Of a stretch of 64,000 nucleotides of DNA, positions 25,864-35,536 are shown piece by piece (the first letter of the stretch is position 1; each line of letters opens with the position of its first letter). The DNA comes from JAILEN01 sp036723975 (GTDB lineage: Bacteria; Bacillota; Clostridia; Lachnospirales; Lachnospiraceae), in the NCBI GenBank assembly GCA_036723975.1, contig DAIMGJ010000005.1:73078-137077 (forward strand), in the 5' to 3' direction. Position numbers and translations under genes: made by a program. The notes beneath the pieces were generated by a model. The model was not told the origin of the DNA, did not search any database, and worked only from the letters and a program-made list of their open reading frames with translations.

Positions 25864-28800
25864 TTATGTTAAATCTTTTAAAGGATCATTGGTATCAATA
25901 GCTTCCTGTTCCGCCTTTATTGCCTTTTCATAAGTTTCTGCAATCAGCTGAAGCTGAGCGGCACAGGCAAGATCTGCTTCCGTACCGTTCTTTTTCATCT
26001 TTTCAATGGAATCCAATGCCTTTTGGTATTCGCCTTCCATTTTTTCTTTACGCTGTGTCCGTACTTCCTGCTCCTGGAGGATATCCGCACTGGCAATAAC
26101 CACTCGCATATTCTCCGGCGTAGTAGAAAGGCCTCTGCTTTCCAAAATCGCTAACGCCCACTGTCCCGTAGGACTTCCATAAAGTACGGCATCGGATAAC
26201 TGATCCGCCGATTCCTTGTAAATCTCATCGCCATATTGAAGCAGTGCCTCCTGAATTTCTTCCTCTGAAATTCCTCTTTCATCTCCGGTAACAAACTGCT
26301 TCTTGTTTTGATATGCAGTGATTTCCGCTTCTAAATTGGCAATTTCATTTTTCACCTGTTCGATAGCGGCATCGGAAGCTCCATTTTCTCTTAATCTTTC
26401 CAGCTCACGTATCTTTTTCACCACATCTTTTTGTATCTCTATAATGGTGGCGTCGATTTCCTTTGCCATCTCTTCCGCACGCTTTTTACGGATGACATCC
26501 TTGGCAGCTTCCATAAGGATGGTATCTCTGGCTGCCACTTCCTCGACAGAAAGTCCCGACTCATCCATCTCTTCTCCGCTTGTCATAGTGGCAAGCATCT
26601 CCTCAACCGCGCTTGGTCGATTGGCAATCATTGCATCGATTTCTTCGTCTGTCACATTGGCACTGATCAAATCGATTTCCGCATCCAATTCGTCGATGCG
26701 ATTCTTGTAATAGGTCATAGCTGACGTATCCGCTTCCCCGGAATTTGCACTCTTTGCGGCATTGTACATATCCTGCATCCGATCACGCTCAGAGGTCAAC
26801 TCCTGTGCCTTTTCCCGAATCACTACCTGACGGGCAGCCATACGCTGCATGTCTTCATTGGTAATCTCGCTGTCCACATAGAGATTATTGGTGGCAGGAT
26901 CCAATTTTGCACCACCGATGTAAGTGCCGTCTTCTCCGAACATTCGAAGGGTCAGTTTGTCCAAATCATTTCGAATAAAGGACATATAGGTAAATGCACT
27001 CTCCGCATCCACCAAATCATTGGTAAACAAATACAGGCTCTTTTCTGCCGCCATGTTGTAATAGACCGCATCTAAAGCTGTATTATACTCACGATGTATT
27101 GCATTCTGATCAAAGGTATAGCGAACACGGATCATATCAATATTGGTATCATCCTCCACCGTATAGGTACCGATGATAGGACGACTGTCAATATCCTCCG
27201 TATCATATCCAACCGTTATATTTAAAGGGCCGTAAGAAGACTCCGGATCAATGGAACAATCATCAATAAATTCACTGCCGTTATACAGACGGATAAATAC
27301 ATTATCCACTTCTTCCATTGAGATTTTTAAATGACGGATGGAATCGGATACTGCGGTCCGACTTCCAATCTGTCGATTATCCGCCCATAGCTCATAATGA
27401 GTGATATTGTATTCAAAGTTTTCCGGTACATCCACATAGAGGATAAACTCTTCTTTGGATACGATGGAACGAATACTGTAGGTAGCTCCTTTTTCTATAA
27501 TGGCTGTCATTTTGTTTAAATCATTATCCGTGGTATCCTTCTTATCCGGTGTGCCAAGACCCGTTGCTCCGGCTACGGATAAACTGTCTTCCGCAAAATA
27601 CGCACTGGCAGCACCGCAAGTGGTGCGATCCAATGCAAAAAGTGCTTTGGAATAAGAAGATAAGGTGTCATTTAACGTAGACTTGGCAGACTCATATTCA
27701 TCCAAAATGGTCTGGCATTCTTCGTTGGACATAAGTCCGATGGCATTCTTTGCCTCTGCTTCCAAAAGAGAAGCCTTCTGTGCGGCCAAATCCTCTTTAG
27801 CTGTCTGGTAGGCATCTCTGGTATCCATCATGGTGTCATAACCGTCAGAAACCATAGAGCGAAGATCCTCGCATGCATTGTCATATTCCTTTACAGCCGC
27901 CTGATAATCCAAGGCCGCAGAATAAAGTACGTAAGGATCGTCCTCAATATAGCGAACACCGTCCAGATCTCCCTTTAACCACTCCTTTGGAAATCTAAAA
28001 AACAAAATCTTCCAGCTTCCTGTCCATGGGTCATCTATTTTTTTTAAGAATGCATCATAGTCCTTTTTAAAGGCACGCTTATTTACGGAGGAACCGGCCT
28101 GAATCTGCTCGATGTAACCACTGATCATCTTGATATTGCCACCGTATTTCGAGTTCATTAAGTCATAATTGACCTCCAAAGAGATATTGCATAAATCCAT
28201 CTCCTGCTTGGCTTCATAGACAGTCTGATCATTATCAATGGCATAGGCCGCCAAGGACTCCACCGTATCCGCATTCATATTGGTAGAGATGAACTCCTCA
28301 TCGAAAGCATATCCGCTGGTTACGGAAAAACCAACCATTTTTCCCATTTTTTCTTCGGCACGAAGAAGGGTCTTTTTCTCCTTGGCCAAATCTTTTTTTA
28401 ATCCATCCAACTTTTTCTGCTGTTGCTTTACTTCCTCCGCAGATACGTATCCTAACGTCTCTCTGGCCTTACTCTTAAGCACCGCCTCAGATAAATTTTT
28501 GATACGATCGTTTAAAAACGCAATCTCAGCCGTACTGTTAATAATGGTAATATAGGTTGTGCTGACAGTCTCGTACTCCGTAAGCTTTTGATCTGTCCGC
28601 TTATGCTCTAAGGTTTTAATATTATAATCAAGCTTCGTAGGCTTAAATTGAAATTCAAAAGCCTCTGCTTCATTAGGTGTCGTAGGGAATTTAAAGTTAA
28701 TCAACGGTGACCAGCGAAAGGTACTCATACTACGCTCGCGTTCACGAAGAGAACGAATGGCAGACGTACGTGCCGCCTTTTTGGCCTCAATCTGGATATC

Positions 28801-28989
28801 CAAAGACTCGATTTTTTCGGAATTTTTCACAGCAAGAGATTTGGCTGTGGAAAGCTTTAACCTGGTGGCGGCATAAGCGCAGTCTCCCCCTACCGGCAAA
28901 AAAGTTAGCTCTATGATACACATAGCCGCACATAACAGTGCAGCTATGGTACGTTTCAATAATCCTTTATGAAATTTCATATTACTCAT
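25864..28989 (-). CDS. Secreted TolC-like (OEP-fold) helical protein
   Basis: A signal peptide (residues 1 to about 41, ending YAA) is followed by LKLSTAKSLAVKNSEKIESL, a pattern seen at the start of TolC/OEP repeats. The second helical half has GYVSAEEVKQQQKKLDGL and KMGKMVG, matching the OEP helix pair; a further OEP-like helical set follows to about residue 450. Residues 500 to 680 look beta-rich, and the rest is coiled coil to residue 1041. TolC proteins normally span an outer membrane, which this lineage lacks. The ATG coincides with the predicted transcription start, so the message may be leaderless. It is the first gene of unit C. Confidence 0.7.
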   Translation of the reverse strand: MSNMKFHKGLLKRTIAALLCAAMCIIELTFLPVGGDCAYAATRLKLSTAKSLAVKNSEKIESLDIQIEAKKAARTSAIRSLRERERSMSTFRWSPLINFKFPTTPNEAEAFEFQFKPTKLDYNIKTLEHKRTDQKLTEYETVSTTYITIINSTAEIAFLNDRIKNLSEAVLKSKARETLGYVSAEEVKQQQKKLDGLKKDLAKEKKTLLRAEEKMGKMVGFSVTSGYAFDEEFISTNMNADTVESLAAYAIDNDQTVYEAKQEMDLCNISLEVNYDLMNSKYGGNIKMISGYIEQIQAGSSVNKRAFKKDYDAFLKKIDDPWTGSWKILFFRFPKEWLKGDLDGVRYIEDDPYVLYSAALDYQAAVKEYDNACEDLRSMVSDGYDTMMDTRDAYQTAKEDLAAQKASLLEAEAKNAIGLMSNEECQTILDEYESAKSTLNDTLSSYSKALFALDRTTCGAASAYFAEDSLSVAGATGLGTPDKKDTTDNDLNKMTAIIEKGATYSIRSIVSKEEFILYVDVPENFEYNITHYELWADNRQIGSRTAVSDSIRHLKISMEEVDNVFIRLYNGSEFIDDCSIDPESSYGPLNITVGYDTEDIDSRPIIGTYTVEDDTNIDMIRVRYTFDQNAIHREYNTALDAVYYNMAAEKSLYLFTNDLVDAESAFTYMSFIRNDLDKLTLRMFGEDGTYIGGAKLDPATNNLYVDSEITNEDMQRMAARQVVIREKAQELTSERDRMQDMYNAAKSANSGEADTSAMTYYKNRIDELDAEIDLISANVTDEEIDAMIANRPSAVEEMLATMTSGEEMDESGLSVEEVAARDTILMEAAKDVIRKKRAEEMAKEIDATIIEIQKDVVKKIRELERLRENGASDAAIEQVKNEIANLEAEITAYQNKKQFVTGDERGISEEEIQEALLQYGDEIYKESADQLSDAVLYGSPTGQWALAILESRGLSTTPENMRVVIASADILQEQEVRTQRKEKMEGEYQKALDSIEKMKKNGTEADLACAAQLQLIAETYEKAIKAEQEAIDTNDPLKDLT

Positions 28990-28995
28990 ATCATA

Positions 28996-29028
28996 ATTCT
29001 AGCACGCTCCACGTAACAAAAGCGCAAC
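28996..29028 (-). promoter_or_regulatory. CIS-regulon promoter C
   Basis: GTTGCGCTTTTGTTACGT (29028-29011) is identical to copies A and D; 9 bp later comes TAGAAT (29001-28996). The expected start point, about 7 bp further, is the A of the ATG at 28989. Confidence 0.75.
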
Positions 29029-29040
29029 GGGCAAAGAAGA

Positions 29041-30279
29041 CTATTCCACGTCGCTTAAATCCTCTGCCTGGATGAAATAAAAGTAAAAGGTATTCATCCC
29101 CTGATCACCCACAAAGGTATAAGAAAGTCCGTCCTTATGATAGGTGTGCAAATATACACTGTACTGCGTATCATAATCCGACACTTCCATATACTCATTA
29201 AACACGGAAGAGATAGTCATATCCGGCTCACCGGACATTACGGCTCCCTCACTTTTTTCATTTAACTTCAAAATCGCCAGCAGCTCCGGAAATGTTCCGT
29301 AGCTTCGACCAACGTACACCGGCTCTCCCAATAACTCCGTTAAGGTATTAAAGTCCTTTGCCGGCTCATCCGCTGTGGTAAAAGAATCCTTTAACACATA
29401 AATGCCCTCAACGGATGCTTCCTCATCGATAGACTCCGGATCCAAATACTCCACCGTCATGGCAGAAATATCCGGCATGAAACGTACTCTTTCGGAAGAT
29501 GTTTCATAAAGCGTTAAATCACCGGTATAAGCCACAGCCAAATCGCTGGCCTTTTTTTCAAGCAGGTCACTGTACTTAATGTCATCCATGGTAAACTCGC
29601 CGGTAAAGATGGGATTGTGACCGAAGTCATATAAAGTTCCATGGCCCTCTTTTTTGTTAAAGGCAAAATTGCCCTCATACTCTAAAGAACCGTTTGGACG
29701 ATAAAGCTTTCCCTCTCCGCTGTATAGGTTCTCATGAAATGCACCCTGATAGTGAAGGGATCCGTCATCATAGTATTGAGTACCCTCACCCTCATACATG
29801 GAAAGTGCAAAGTTCCCCTGATATACTACATATCCCGCAGGGTTGCGAAGCTCTCCCACTCCGTTGCAGGAAGCATTGGATACTTCACCCTCATAGGCAA
29901 GATACCCGGACTTTCCCTTGATACGAACGGTACCCTTAGCAAACATTAAAAGGACGTTATTGTAGCTATAGGTCTTGATTCCGTCGTTGGCGCGTCCCGG
30001 AAAAAGCGCACTCCAGGAACTCATAATATACACCAAAGAAAGCACACCGATGACCAACACTGCAGCAAAGGCTAACCGCTTGGATACCAACCATCTGCCG
30101 ATGGGATAATAGTCATGCTTATCCCTGGGGCGAACATTTAAAATATTGGTAAAAAAGCTTCGTAAGCCCTCTGTTAATCTCGCCTTTAAATAGTTGGGCG
30201 AAAGAAAAAGCTTAAGCCTGGTAACGATGGGCAGTATTCGTGTTTTTAATGCCTGAATTAAAATCTGAAATAAATTCAT
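29041..30279 (-). CDS. Membrane-anchored MORN-repeat protein
   Basis: A basic cytoplasmic region (1-68) precedes one transmembrane helix (69-88). Outside it are about four MORN units (YEGEVSNASCNGVGEL, YQGNFALSMYEGEGT, YQGAFHENLYSGEG, YEGNFAFNKKEGHGT), then a mixed C-terminal domain of about 190 residues with no motif I recognise. MORN repeats usually mediate protein or lipid contacts. It is the last gene of unit D, starting 3 bp after the cyclase-like receptor stop, so the two are probably made together. A role as extracellular partner of the receptor is inference. Confidence 0.8.
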   Translation of the reverse strand: MNLFQILIQALKTRILPIVTRLKLFLSPNYLKARLTEGLRSFFTNILNVRPRDKHDYYPIGRWLVSKRLAFAAVLVIGVLSLVYIMSSWSALFPGRANDGIKTYSYNNVLLMFAKGTVRIKGKSGYLAYEGEVSNASCNGVGELRNPAGYVVYQGNFALSMYEGEGTQYYDDGSLHYQGAFHENLYSGEGKLYRPNGSLEYEGNFAFNKKEGHGTLYDFGHNPIFTGEFTMDDIKYSDLLEKKASDLAVAYTGDLTLYETSSERVRFMPDISAMTVEYLDPESIDEEASVEGIYVLKDSFTTADEPAKDFNTLTELLGEPVYVGRSYGTFPELLAILKLNEKSEGAVMSGEPDMTISSVFNEYMEVSDYDTQYSVYLHTYHKDGLSYTFVGDQGMNTFYFYFIQAEDLSDVE

Positions 30280-30282
30280 ACA

Positions 30283-32730
30283 CTACTCCATATGCAATGC
30301 ACCGGTATAATCCTCCGGCACCGCCTCATCCAAATATTTCTCACATTCGAACAAATACCACTTTGCGACCTGATCCTCCGGAGACTTGCGTAATATCTCA
30401 GAAAAGATATTTCTGGCAAAGTAAAAATCTCTCTCGTAAAACAGTCTTAACGCCTCAGCAAAATTCTTTGCCCCATCTTCTCTTAAAAATCGAACCGTCA
30501 CAGGAAGAGCGTCCAACACTTCATATAGTTTCAAATCTTTTCCGTCATCTGTGGTCACAAATCCAATATAGCGAAGAGACTCATCCGGCTTTTCATGGAC
30601 ACGAAGGTCTTCCGTAATCACAAGTGGCAGACGCATCTTTAACAGCCATGCCGACAAAGCATCCATAAACTTACTGTTCGCGGAAGTCATATAAATGCTG
30701 GCCTGATCTTTTACACCTACCACACCGTATCGAAACGGTGTGTAATGTAATAGCATGCAAGCCGTACCCTCAATCTGTCCCCGGATCTGTCGGATCTTCT
30801 GAACATAATCCGTTCCAAATGATACGGTATCTTTTTCCTCTTCCAAAAAAAGATACTTCATCAAATCAAAATTATTTGTATGAGATACAAAAATACCGTT
30901 ATACTTATCCCTGCATCTTTCCAAATCCTCGTACATCTCGATAAAAGCATCTCTGTCCCGCTCCCGCATGGACAAATCACCTACCACAGACAAGGTGGCA
31001 ATGGTTCCGTTTTTGCTGACATACTCGTTACCCTTGATCTCCGTAGCATCGGAAAGGCCTAGGATTTTTTCCATTCCCTTAGGGGCAAATTTATAATATG
31101 CCTCGTAGGTAAGCAGCTTTTCCCGACTGATATTTCGAATATTCTTTTGAATCTCGAAAATACTGTTCCAGGTCATATTCATATCTTTTCCGATAACAAG
31201 AGGCTTTTGCGTATCCGTCTCTCCACGAGAAAGTTTTATAAGTGCATCCTGTAATATTTCTAAATCCTTATGCTGTGCCCGAAGCAGGAATATAAGAAAT
31301 GCGCTTGCTAACGCAAAAAGCACCAAGAGCACTGCAAGCATGATAAGATTCGTTGATGTAGCATAAAGAGCAGATAAATCTGCTTGGGCTACCACCAAAG
31401 CACCATATCCGATTAAGCCGGCCTTAGAAAGAGGAACAGCAACAAAAAAGGCGTTCTTTCCTTCATATTTTCCCCATCCGGTTTGTATGGATGATGTCGA
31501 AACACCGGTTGAGATTATGTTTGCAGCTTCATCCCCATATTTTTCAGAAATGCTGTCAAAATTATTACCGTCACTTGAAAAAATAACTGAATTGTCCGTT
31601 GATATAATATCCACAGTCTTTGTAAAAAACTGTTTATTGAAATCTAAATCTCCCATTCGTACCAAACGGCTTGCAATCACGCCGTAATCGGAAGAAGAAT
31701 ATATAGATGTATCGCCTAAATCCGTTAATTCATATCCGTCAAACACGGAGCTGACCGTCTGGGACGCCCACAGAGAATAGCCGTTTTCCGATGCTGTTTT
31801 TCCATCCGCAACATACAAAATATACAATGCCGCAAAAGCAACAAAAACCAGGCCTTCTCCCATGGCTACCATGTAAGAAACCCGTTTTTTACGATACAAA
31901 AGATAACAAACGATAAAGATCAAAGCCACACCGCAAGCAAACAAAGCAAGAACAAAAGAAGCCGATACCCCCGCTTTTACCAAAGCAATGGCCGGTGTGA
32001 TTTTCATAGATAAAAATGCTGTTTTTGCTTCCGTATCCACAGCAAATTCACCGGCTAATTCATTATCCATGCGAAGGGTTAGCCCATCACCGTAAACGCC
32101 GTCGCCGTAGTAACGAACACCCTCACTTCCCTGAGATGTTACTTCCTTAACATTCGCCTCACTTTTCTCCCATTCCGAAACTTTTTCCGCAGTAATTGCT
32201 GTTGTTGAAATAGGCTCCAACTGTGAAGCAGACACGGAATACACATAGATCATGCGACGATTATCGGATATTCCGGTAAAATAAAGCTGATCCTCTGTCA
32301 CGGAAAAACCGGACAATTCCACAGGCAAATCAAACCGAAAAGGCGCCGTAACGGCTGTCGGTTCCATATCGGTATTAAAGGATACTACTGCATATTCCGT
32401 AATATCCCTACCGTTATCATCTATCTCTTTCTTAAAAACAACATAAGGATCCTCATCAAGAAGGGCAATCTGCGCCGTATGATAATCTGCAAGATAAGCA
32501 AGGCTTCCCGTATGAAAATAGGAAGCGATTTTCGTCCCCTCCAACTGATAAACAATTCCCTCTTTTGGACCGTTATCCGTAACATAGACATAGTCGGAGG
32601 ATCTCGCCACGTGATTGTTCACGGAAAATGTGTCGCGAGAATTAAACTGCACATATAGAAATGTTGAAATAATTAGAATACCAAGCCAGGCAGCAGATAT
32701 TACCGCCCATTTTTTTATTATGTCAGACAT
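30283..32730 (-). CDS. Membrane receptor with degenerate class III cyclase domain
   Basis: The order is a transmembrane helix (8-27), an extracellular domain to about 250, two more helices (about 255-275 and 288-308), a second extracellular sensor (310-460), a helix (465-487), a HAMP-like linker and a domain (about 540-745) with the layout of adenylate cyclases. The segment ending LRYIGFV, then KDLKLYEVLDALP, matches the family end. The metal-binding aspartates expected in the first strand are not clear, and the usual GIHTG-type stretch has become FRYGVVGV. A TPR-like tail (FAEALRLFYERDFYFARNIF) ends it. It is probably a sensor without catalysis. GGGGGGAG precedes the ATG. Confidence 0.7.
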   Translation of the reverse strand: MSDIIKKWAVISAAWLGILIISTFLYVQFNSRDTFSVNNHVARSSDYVYVTDNGPKEGIVYQLEGTKIASYFHTGSLAYLADYHTAQIALLDEDPYVVFKKEIDDNGRDITEYAVVSFNTDMEPTAVTAPFRFDLPVELSGFSVTEDQLYFTGISDNRRMIYVYSVSASQLEPISTTAITAEKVSEWEKSEANVKEVTSQGSEGVRYYGDGVYGDGLTLRMDNELAGEFAVDTEAKTAFLSMKITPAIALVKAGVSASFVLALFACGVALIFIVCYLLYRKKRVSYMVAMGEGLVFVAFAALYILYVADGKTASENGYSLWASQTVSSVFDGYELTDLGDTSIYSSSDYGVIASRLVRMGDLDFNKQFFTKTVDIISTDNSVIFSSDGNNFDSISEKYGDEAANIISTGVSTSSIQTGWGKYEGKNAFFVAVPLSKAGLIGYGALVVAQADLSALYATSTNLIMLAVLLVLFALASAFLIFLLRAQHKDLEILQDALIKLSRGETDTQKPLVIGKDMNMTWNSIFEIQKNIRNISREKLLTYEAYYKFAPKGMEKILGLSDATEIKGNEYVSKNGTIATLSVVGDLSMRERDRDAFIEMYEDLERCRDKYNGIFVSHTNNFDLMKYLFLEEEKDTVSFGTDYVQKIRQIRGQIEGTACMLLHYTPFRYGVVGVKDQASIYMTSANSKFMDALSAWLLKMRLPLVITEDLRVHEKPDESLRYIGFVTTDDGKDLKLYEVLDALPVTVRFLREDGAKNFAEALRLFYERDFYFARNIFSEILRKSPEDQVAKWYLFECEKYLDEAVPEDYTGALHME

Positions 32731-32757
32731 ATATCCGCTCCCCCCGTATATATCCTT

Positions 32758-33585
32758 TTACTGAGTCAAAGACTCCAAACCGATCCTCTCGAAGCTACGA
32801 ATGAATAAACGCAACCAAGGTACATCGCCAAAGATTAAATTGGTCAAAAACGTTAGCACCACAAAAATCGCCAACACGATACTGACTCGGAACAATATGC
32901 GAAAAATCGTATCTTTATTACGTAGTGCCCAAAGCTTGATACGAAGAAAAATACCTCCTCCACGCTTTGGTGTCATGGCAGCGCGAACGTCTTTGTATAA
33001 TTCCGTAAAGTGAAAATAAGTATTCCGCTCTGTTTTCTTTTGAAGCAGAATGTAGCTGTTGGCACGTCGATCCGCCTTGGATGATAGAATATCCAAAAGA
33101 ATCTTGGCACACTCCCGGACACACTCCATTTCACCAATCGTCTCATCAAACTCAGACAAGTCAATGCAATATCCCAAAGAAATGCTGCGATCGGAAGCCA
33201 AATGAATCTGACGCTGTTTTAAAACAAGATGCAACAGTTGCCAGGGCAGATTGGAAGTCATGCAGGAAACAATTAAGTTGATGCAGATTTCCTCGCACTC
33301 GGCAAGTGTCAGTGCATCCCCACGATAAAACTGATACAAAGGACGCTCAGGTACATAAGGATAGACAATAAAGTAGTGACCACCCTCGGAATACATATCA
33401 TAGTAGGTGGGTGTTTCAATATAGTCCGCATCCGCATAAGCAGATATAATCCCGTGAACCGCCTCATGATTCTCTAAGGTAAGTACCGTATACTTATTTT
33501 TGTTTTTACCGGCAATGTCTTCACAAATCAGTATCTCCCCGCTCTTGCCGGATTTCACTACGGAGAGCGTCTTTAACTGCATCAT
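32758..33585 (-). CDS. Membrane-anchored pseudokinase-like protein
   Basis: Residues 1 to about 210 follow a kinase-like order (strand-rich opening, hinge-like YFIVYPYVPERPLYQF, then a helical lobe with IHLASDRSISLGYCIDLSEFDE). They lack a catalytic HRD-type loop, the DFG triad and a glycine loop. One transmembrane helix (about 228-250) and a short outer tail end the protein. The overall plan recalls EssB/YukC of type VII secretion: a cytosolic pseudokinase on a single membrane helix. The family assignment is by layout only. It overlaps the upstream CIS gene by 4 bp (ATGA), which indicates coupled translation. Confidence 0.6.
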   Translation of the reverse strand: MMQLKTLSVVKSGKSGEILICEDIAGKNKNKYTVLTLENHEAVHGIISAYADADYIETPTYYDMYSEGGHYFIVYPYVPERPLYQFYRGDALTLAECEEICINLIVSCMTSNLPWQLLHLVLKQRQIHLASDRSISLGYCIDLSEFDETIGEMECVRECAKILLDILSSKADRRANSYILLQKKTERNTYFHFTELYKDVRAAMTPKRGGGIFLRIKLWALRNKDTIFRILFRVSIVLAIFVVLTFLTNLIFGDVPWLRLFIRSFERIGLESLTQ

Positions 33586-35435
33586 TTGATCATACCGGAA
33601 AGCGGATTCTTATCACCGGATTCGGCTGCCGCTTCTAACTGTTCAAAGCCTTTCTTTTCAACAATGGCATAAGCGTAAGTACATACAGAACGCTTATCCG
33701 TGCAATAAATTCGAATCTCATACACACCGGTCTTGGAAGGTGCGGTATAAACACCGTCAGCGGAAATCTCTCCGCTATCCGGCTCTGTCAGCTCGTAAGT
33801 TAAGCTGCATTTTTCCATGTTATGGAAGCGAACACCAAAGTAGTGATTTTCTTTGGTACCCATACGTACGGTAGGCGTCTCGGGAGAAATACTCATATCC
33901 GTAGTATCCTCTGCCACTCCAAGCTCTCCGCCACCCGGGAACTTCACTGCCACCCAGCGATAGGTTAAAAACAGATAGTCCACATTTTCCAAAAGACGAA
34001 CGCCAACCACGAAGCTACCTTTGTCATTTAATACTTTAACTGCAGTCTCCGCATGAACCACGGTTCTTTGACTCTTTGCAAATATATCCGGATTTCCGTA
34101 AATGGTGCTCTTGGCATTCTCACCTAAGGAATCATCCTCCTGAATATATTCATAACCGACTTCCACGTAGACATTGCCTCCGCCCAAGCCATGAACGATT
34201 TCACCGGAATAGCAAATATCTCCGCGACGGGCATTTTCATCCAACGGAATCTCTACGGTACCCGTAGCAATCTGTGGAGCATCCAAAACTCCTTCCGCGT
34301 GGAATAAAGGTTTTTTGTCGATAAGTCCTGTATTCTTTGAGCCACCTGTCTGAAGTCCCATTTCACGAACGAAGTAGGTCATATAATCGCTTCGCTGCAT
34401 ATCCTGAACGGGAGCAGTCATATAATGCTTTGCGGCTGCTTCTTCAATGGTCTCGATAATATAGGCACTGTCGGTACGAACCAAATGAATATCTGCAAGA
34501 CGGATAAAGTCTTTTTGTCCGCCTAAGTTTTTCATTTCCAGATTCATTCTTCCGATCTCACGATTTACCAACTGCTGTGGCTTCTGGGAGGAAAGTAACA
34601 CTTTTAAAGTGAAGTTGCCGGGAACAGGAATGGCTCTGTCATTTTCATAGCCTGCTGCCGTTCCGGTTTTTAAAATAATATTGGTTTCAAGGGCAGATGT
34701 ATCCGTAGCCTGCATCCAAAAATCGAAGGTTACAGACTTACCCATGGAAAGTCTCAAATCCTGCACATCCACAGTAATCTCACCACTGCCGTCCTCCGTA
34801 ATAAAAGCAGGCACCTGTAAAACTCCATGATAAGTAAGGCTAACGTCCTCATCCGTAAGCTTCTCCACCGTTACCGTGCCCTTCACCAATCTGCCACGGC
34901 TAACGGTAGCCGGCATGGCAAAACTAATCATATAGTGATCACTGGAAAGAAGCACGCCCTGAGTCAAAAACTCCTTGTCCATGGTAAATTCCATCGGGAT
35001 ATCCTCTGTATCCATAAGGAATAATTCATAACCCTCACGTATTCTGTTGTATTGGAATTCCTGACCTTGATCTGACTGATCGATGGAATAAACCTTGTGC
35101 GTAGGCTCTTCCGTATATCTTAAACAAAGACTTACATTTTCACTGCGAAGTTCCTGAAATCCCGTTAAAGAAGAAAGCTTTTTCACGTCGGAATTCTCCA
35201 CCACAATTTCACGTCCCATACCATCGATGGCAACGCCGCTTTCTACCAATACGGACAAATCATCTAAACTGAATACCCCAAGTCCGCATACCACGCCGGA
35301 ACCATATAAAAGACCGTTTAAAAAACGTCTCTTATTGTTGAAATAGTCCTGCTCCGCAGTATAATCTGCGCTGGATAAACGTTTCTTCGGGTAATAACGA
35401 TTCCTTTCGAAAGGATAGATCTGTGTATTATTCAT
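33582..35435 (-). CDS. CIS-associated baseplate-type protein
   Basis: The N terminus carries RNRYYPKKRLSSADYTAEQD and FNNKRRFLNGLLYGSGVVCG, a signature I know from a conserved gene in CIS clusters of actinobacteria, cyanobacteria and others. Residues 150 to 520 are beta-rich, and a final Ig-like domain (about 540-605) is likely. I chose ATG 35435 because AAAAAGGAG lies just upstream; an earlier start at 35465 is poorly placed. It opens unit D, about 59 nt after the predicted transcription start. Its link to the pseudokinase and receptor genes suggests that it connects the particle to the membrane, which is inference. Confidence 0.75.
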   Translation of the reverse strand: MNNTQIYPFERNRYYPKKRLSSADYTAEQDYFNNKRRFLNGLLYGSGVVCGLGVFSLDDLSVLVESGVAIDGMGREIVVENSDVKKLSSLTGFQELRSENVSLCLRYTEEPTHKVYSIDQSDQGQEFQYNRIREGYELFLMDTEDIPMEFTMDKEFLTQGVLLSSDHYMISFAMPATVSRGRLVKGTVTVEKLTDEDVSLTYHGVLQVPAFITEDGSGEITVDVQDLRLSMGKSVTFDFWMQATDTSALETNIILKTGTAAGYENDRAIPVPGNFTLKVLLSSQKPQQLVNREIGRMNLEMKNLGGQKDFIRLADIHLVRTDSAYIIETIEEAAAKHYMTAPVQDMQRSDYMTYFVREMGLQTGGSKNTGLIDKKPLFHAEGVLDAPQIATGTVEIPLDENARRGDICYSGEIVHGLGGGNVYVEVGYEYIQEDDSLGENAKSTIYGNPDIFAKSQRTVVHAETAVKVLNDKGSFVVGVRLLENVDYLFLTYRWVAVKFPGGGELGVAEDTTDMSISPETPTVRMGTKENHYFGVRFHNMEKCSLTYELTEPDSGEISADGVYTAPSKTGVYEIRIYCTDKRSVCTYAYAIVEKKGFEQLEAAAESGDKNPLSGMIK

Positions 35436-35500
35436 AAACTCTCCTTTTTGGCGACAACTCCTCAAATCGTCTGCCGTGCAAAACCCCTAATCTTACAAAA

Positions 35501-35533
35501 AATATATCACTGCATACGTAACAAAAGCGCAAC
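35501..35533 (-). promoter_or_regulatory. CIS-regulon promoter D
   Basis: GTTGCGCTTTTGTTACGT (35533-35516), then 9 bp, then TATATT (35506-35501). It sits 4 bp past the end of the histidine kinase gene and drives unit D. Confidence 0.75.
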
Positions 35534-35536
35534 ATT

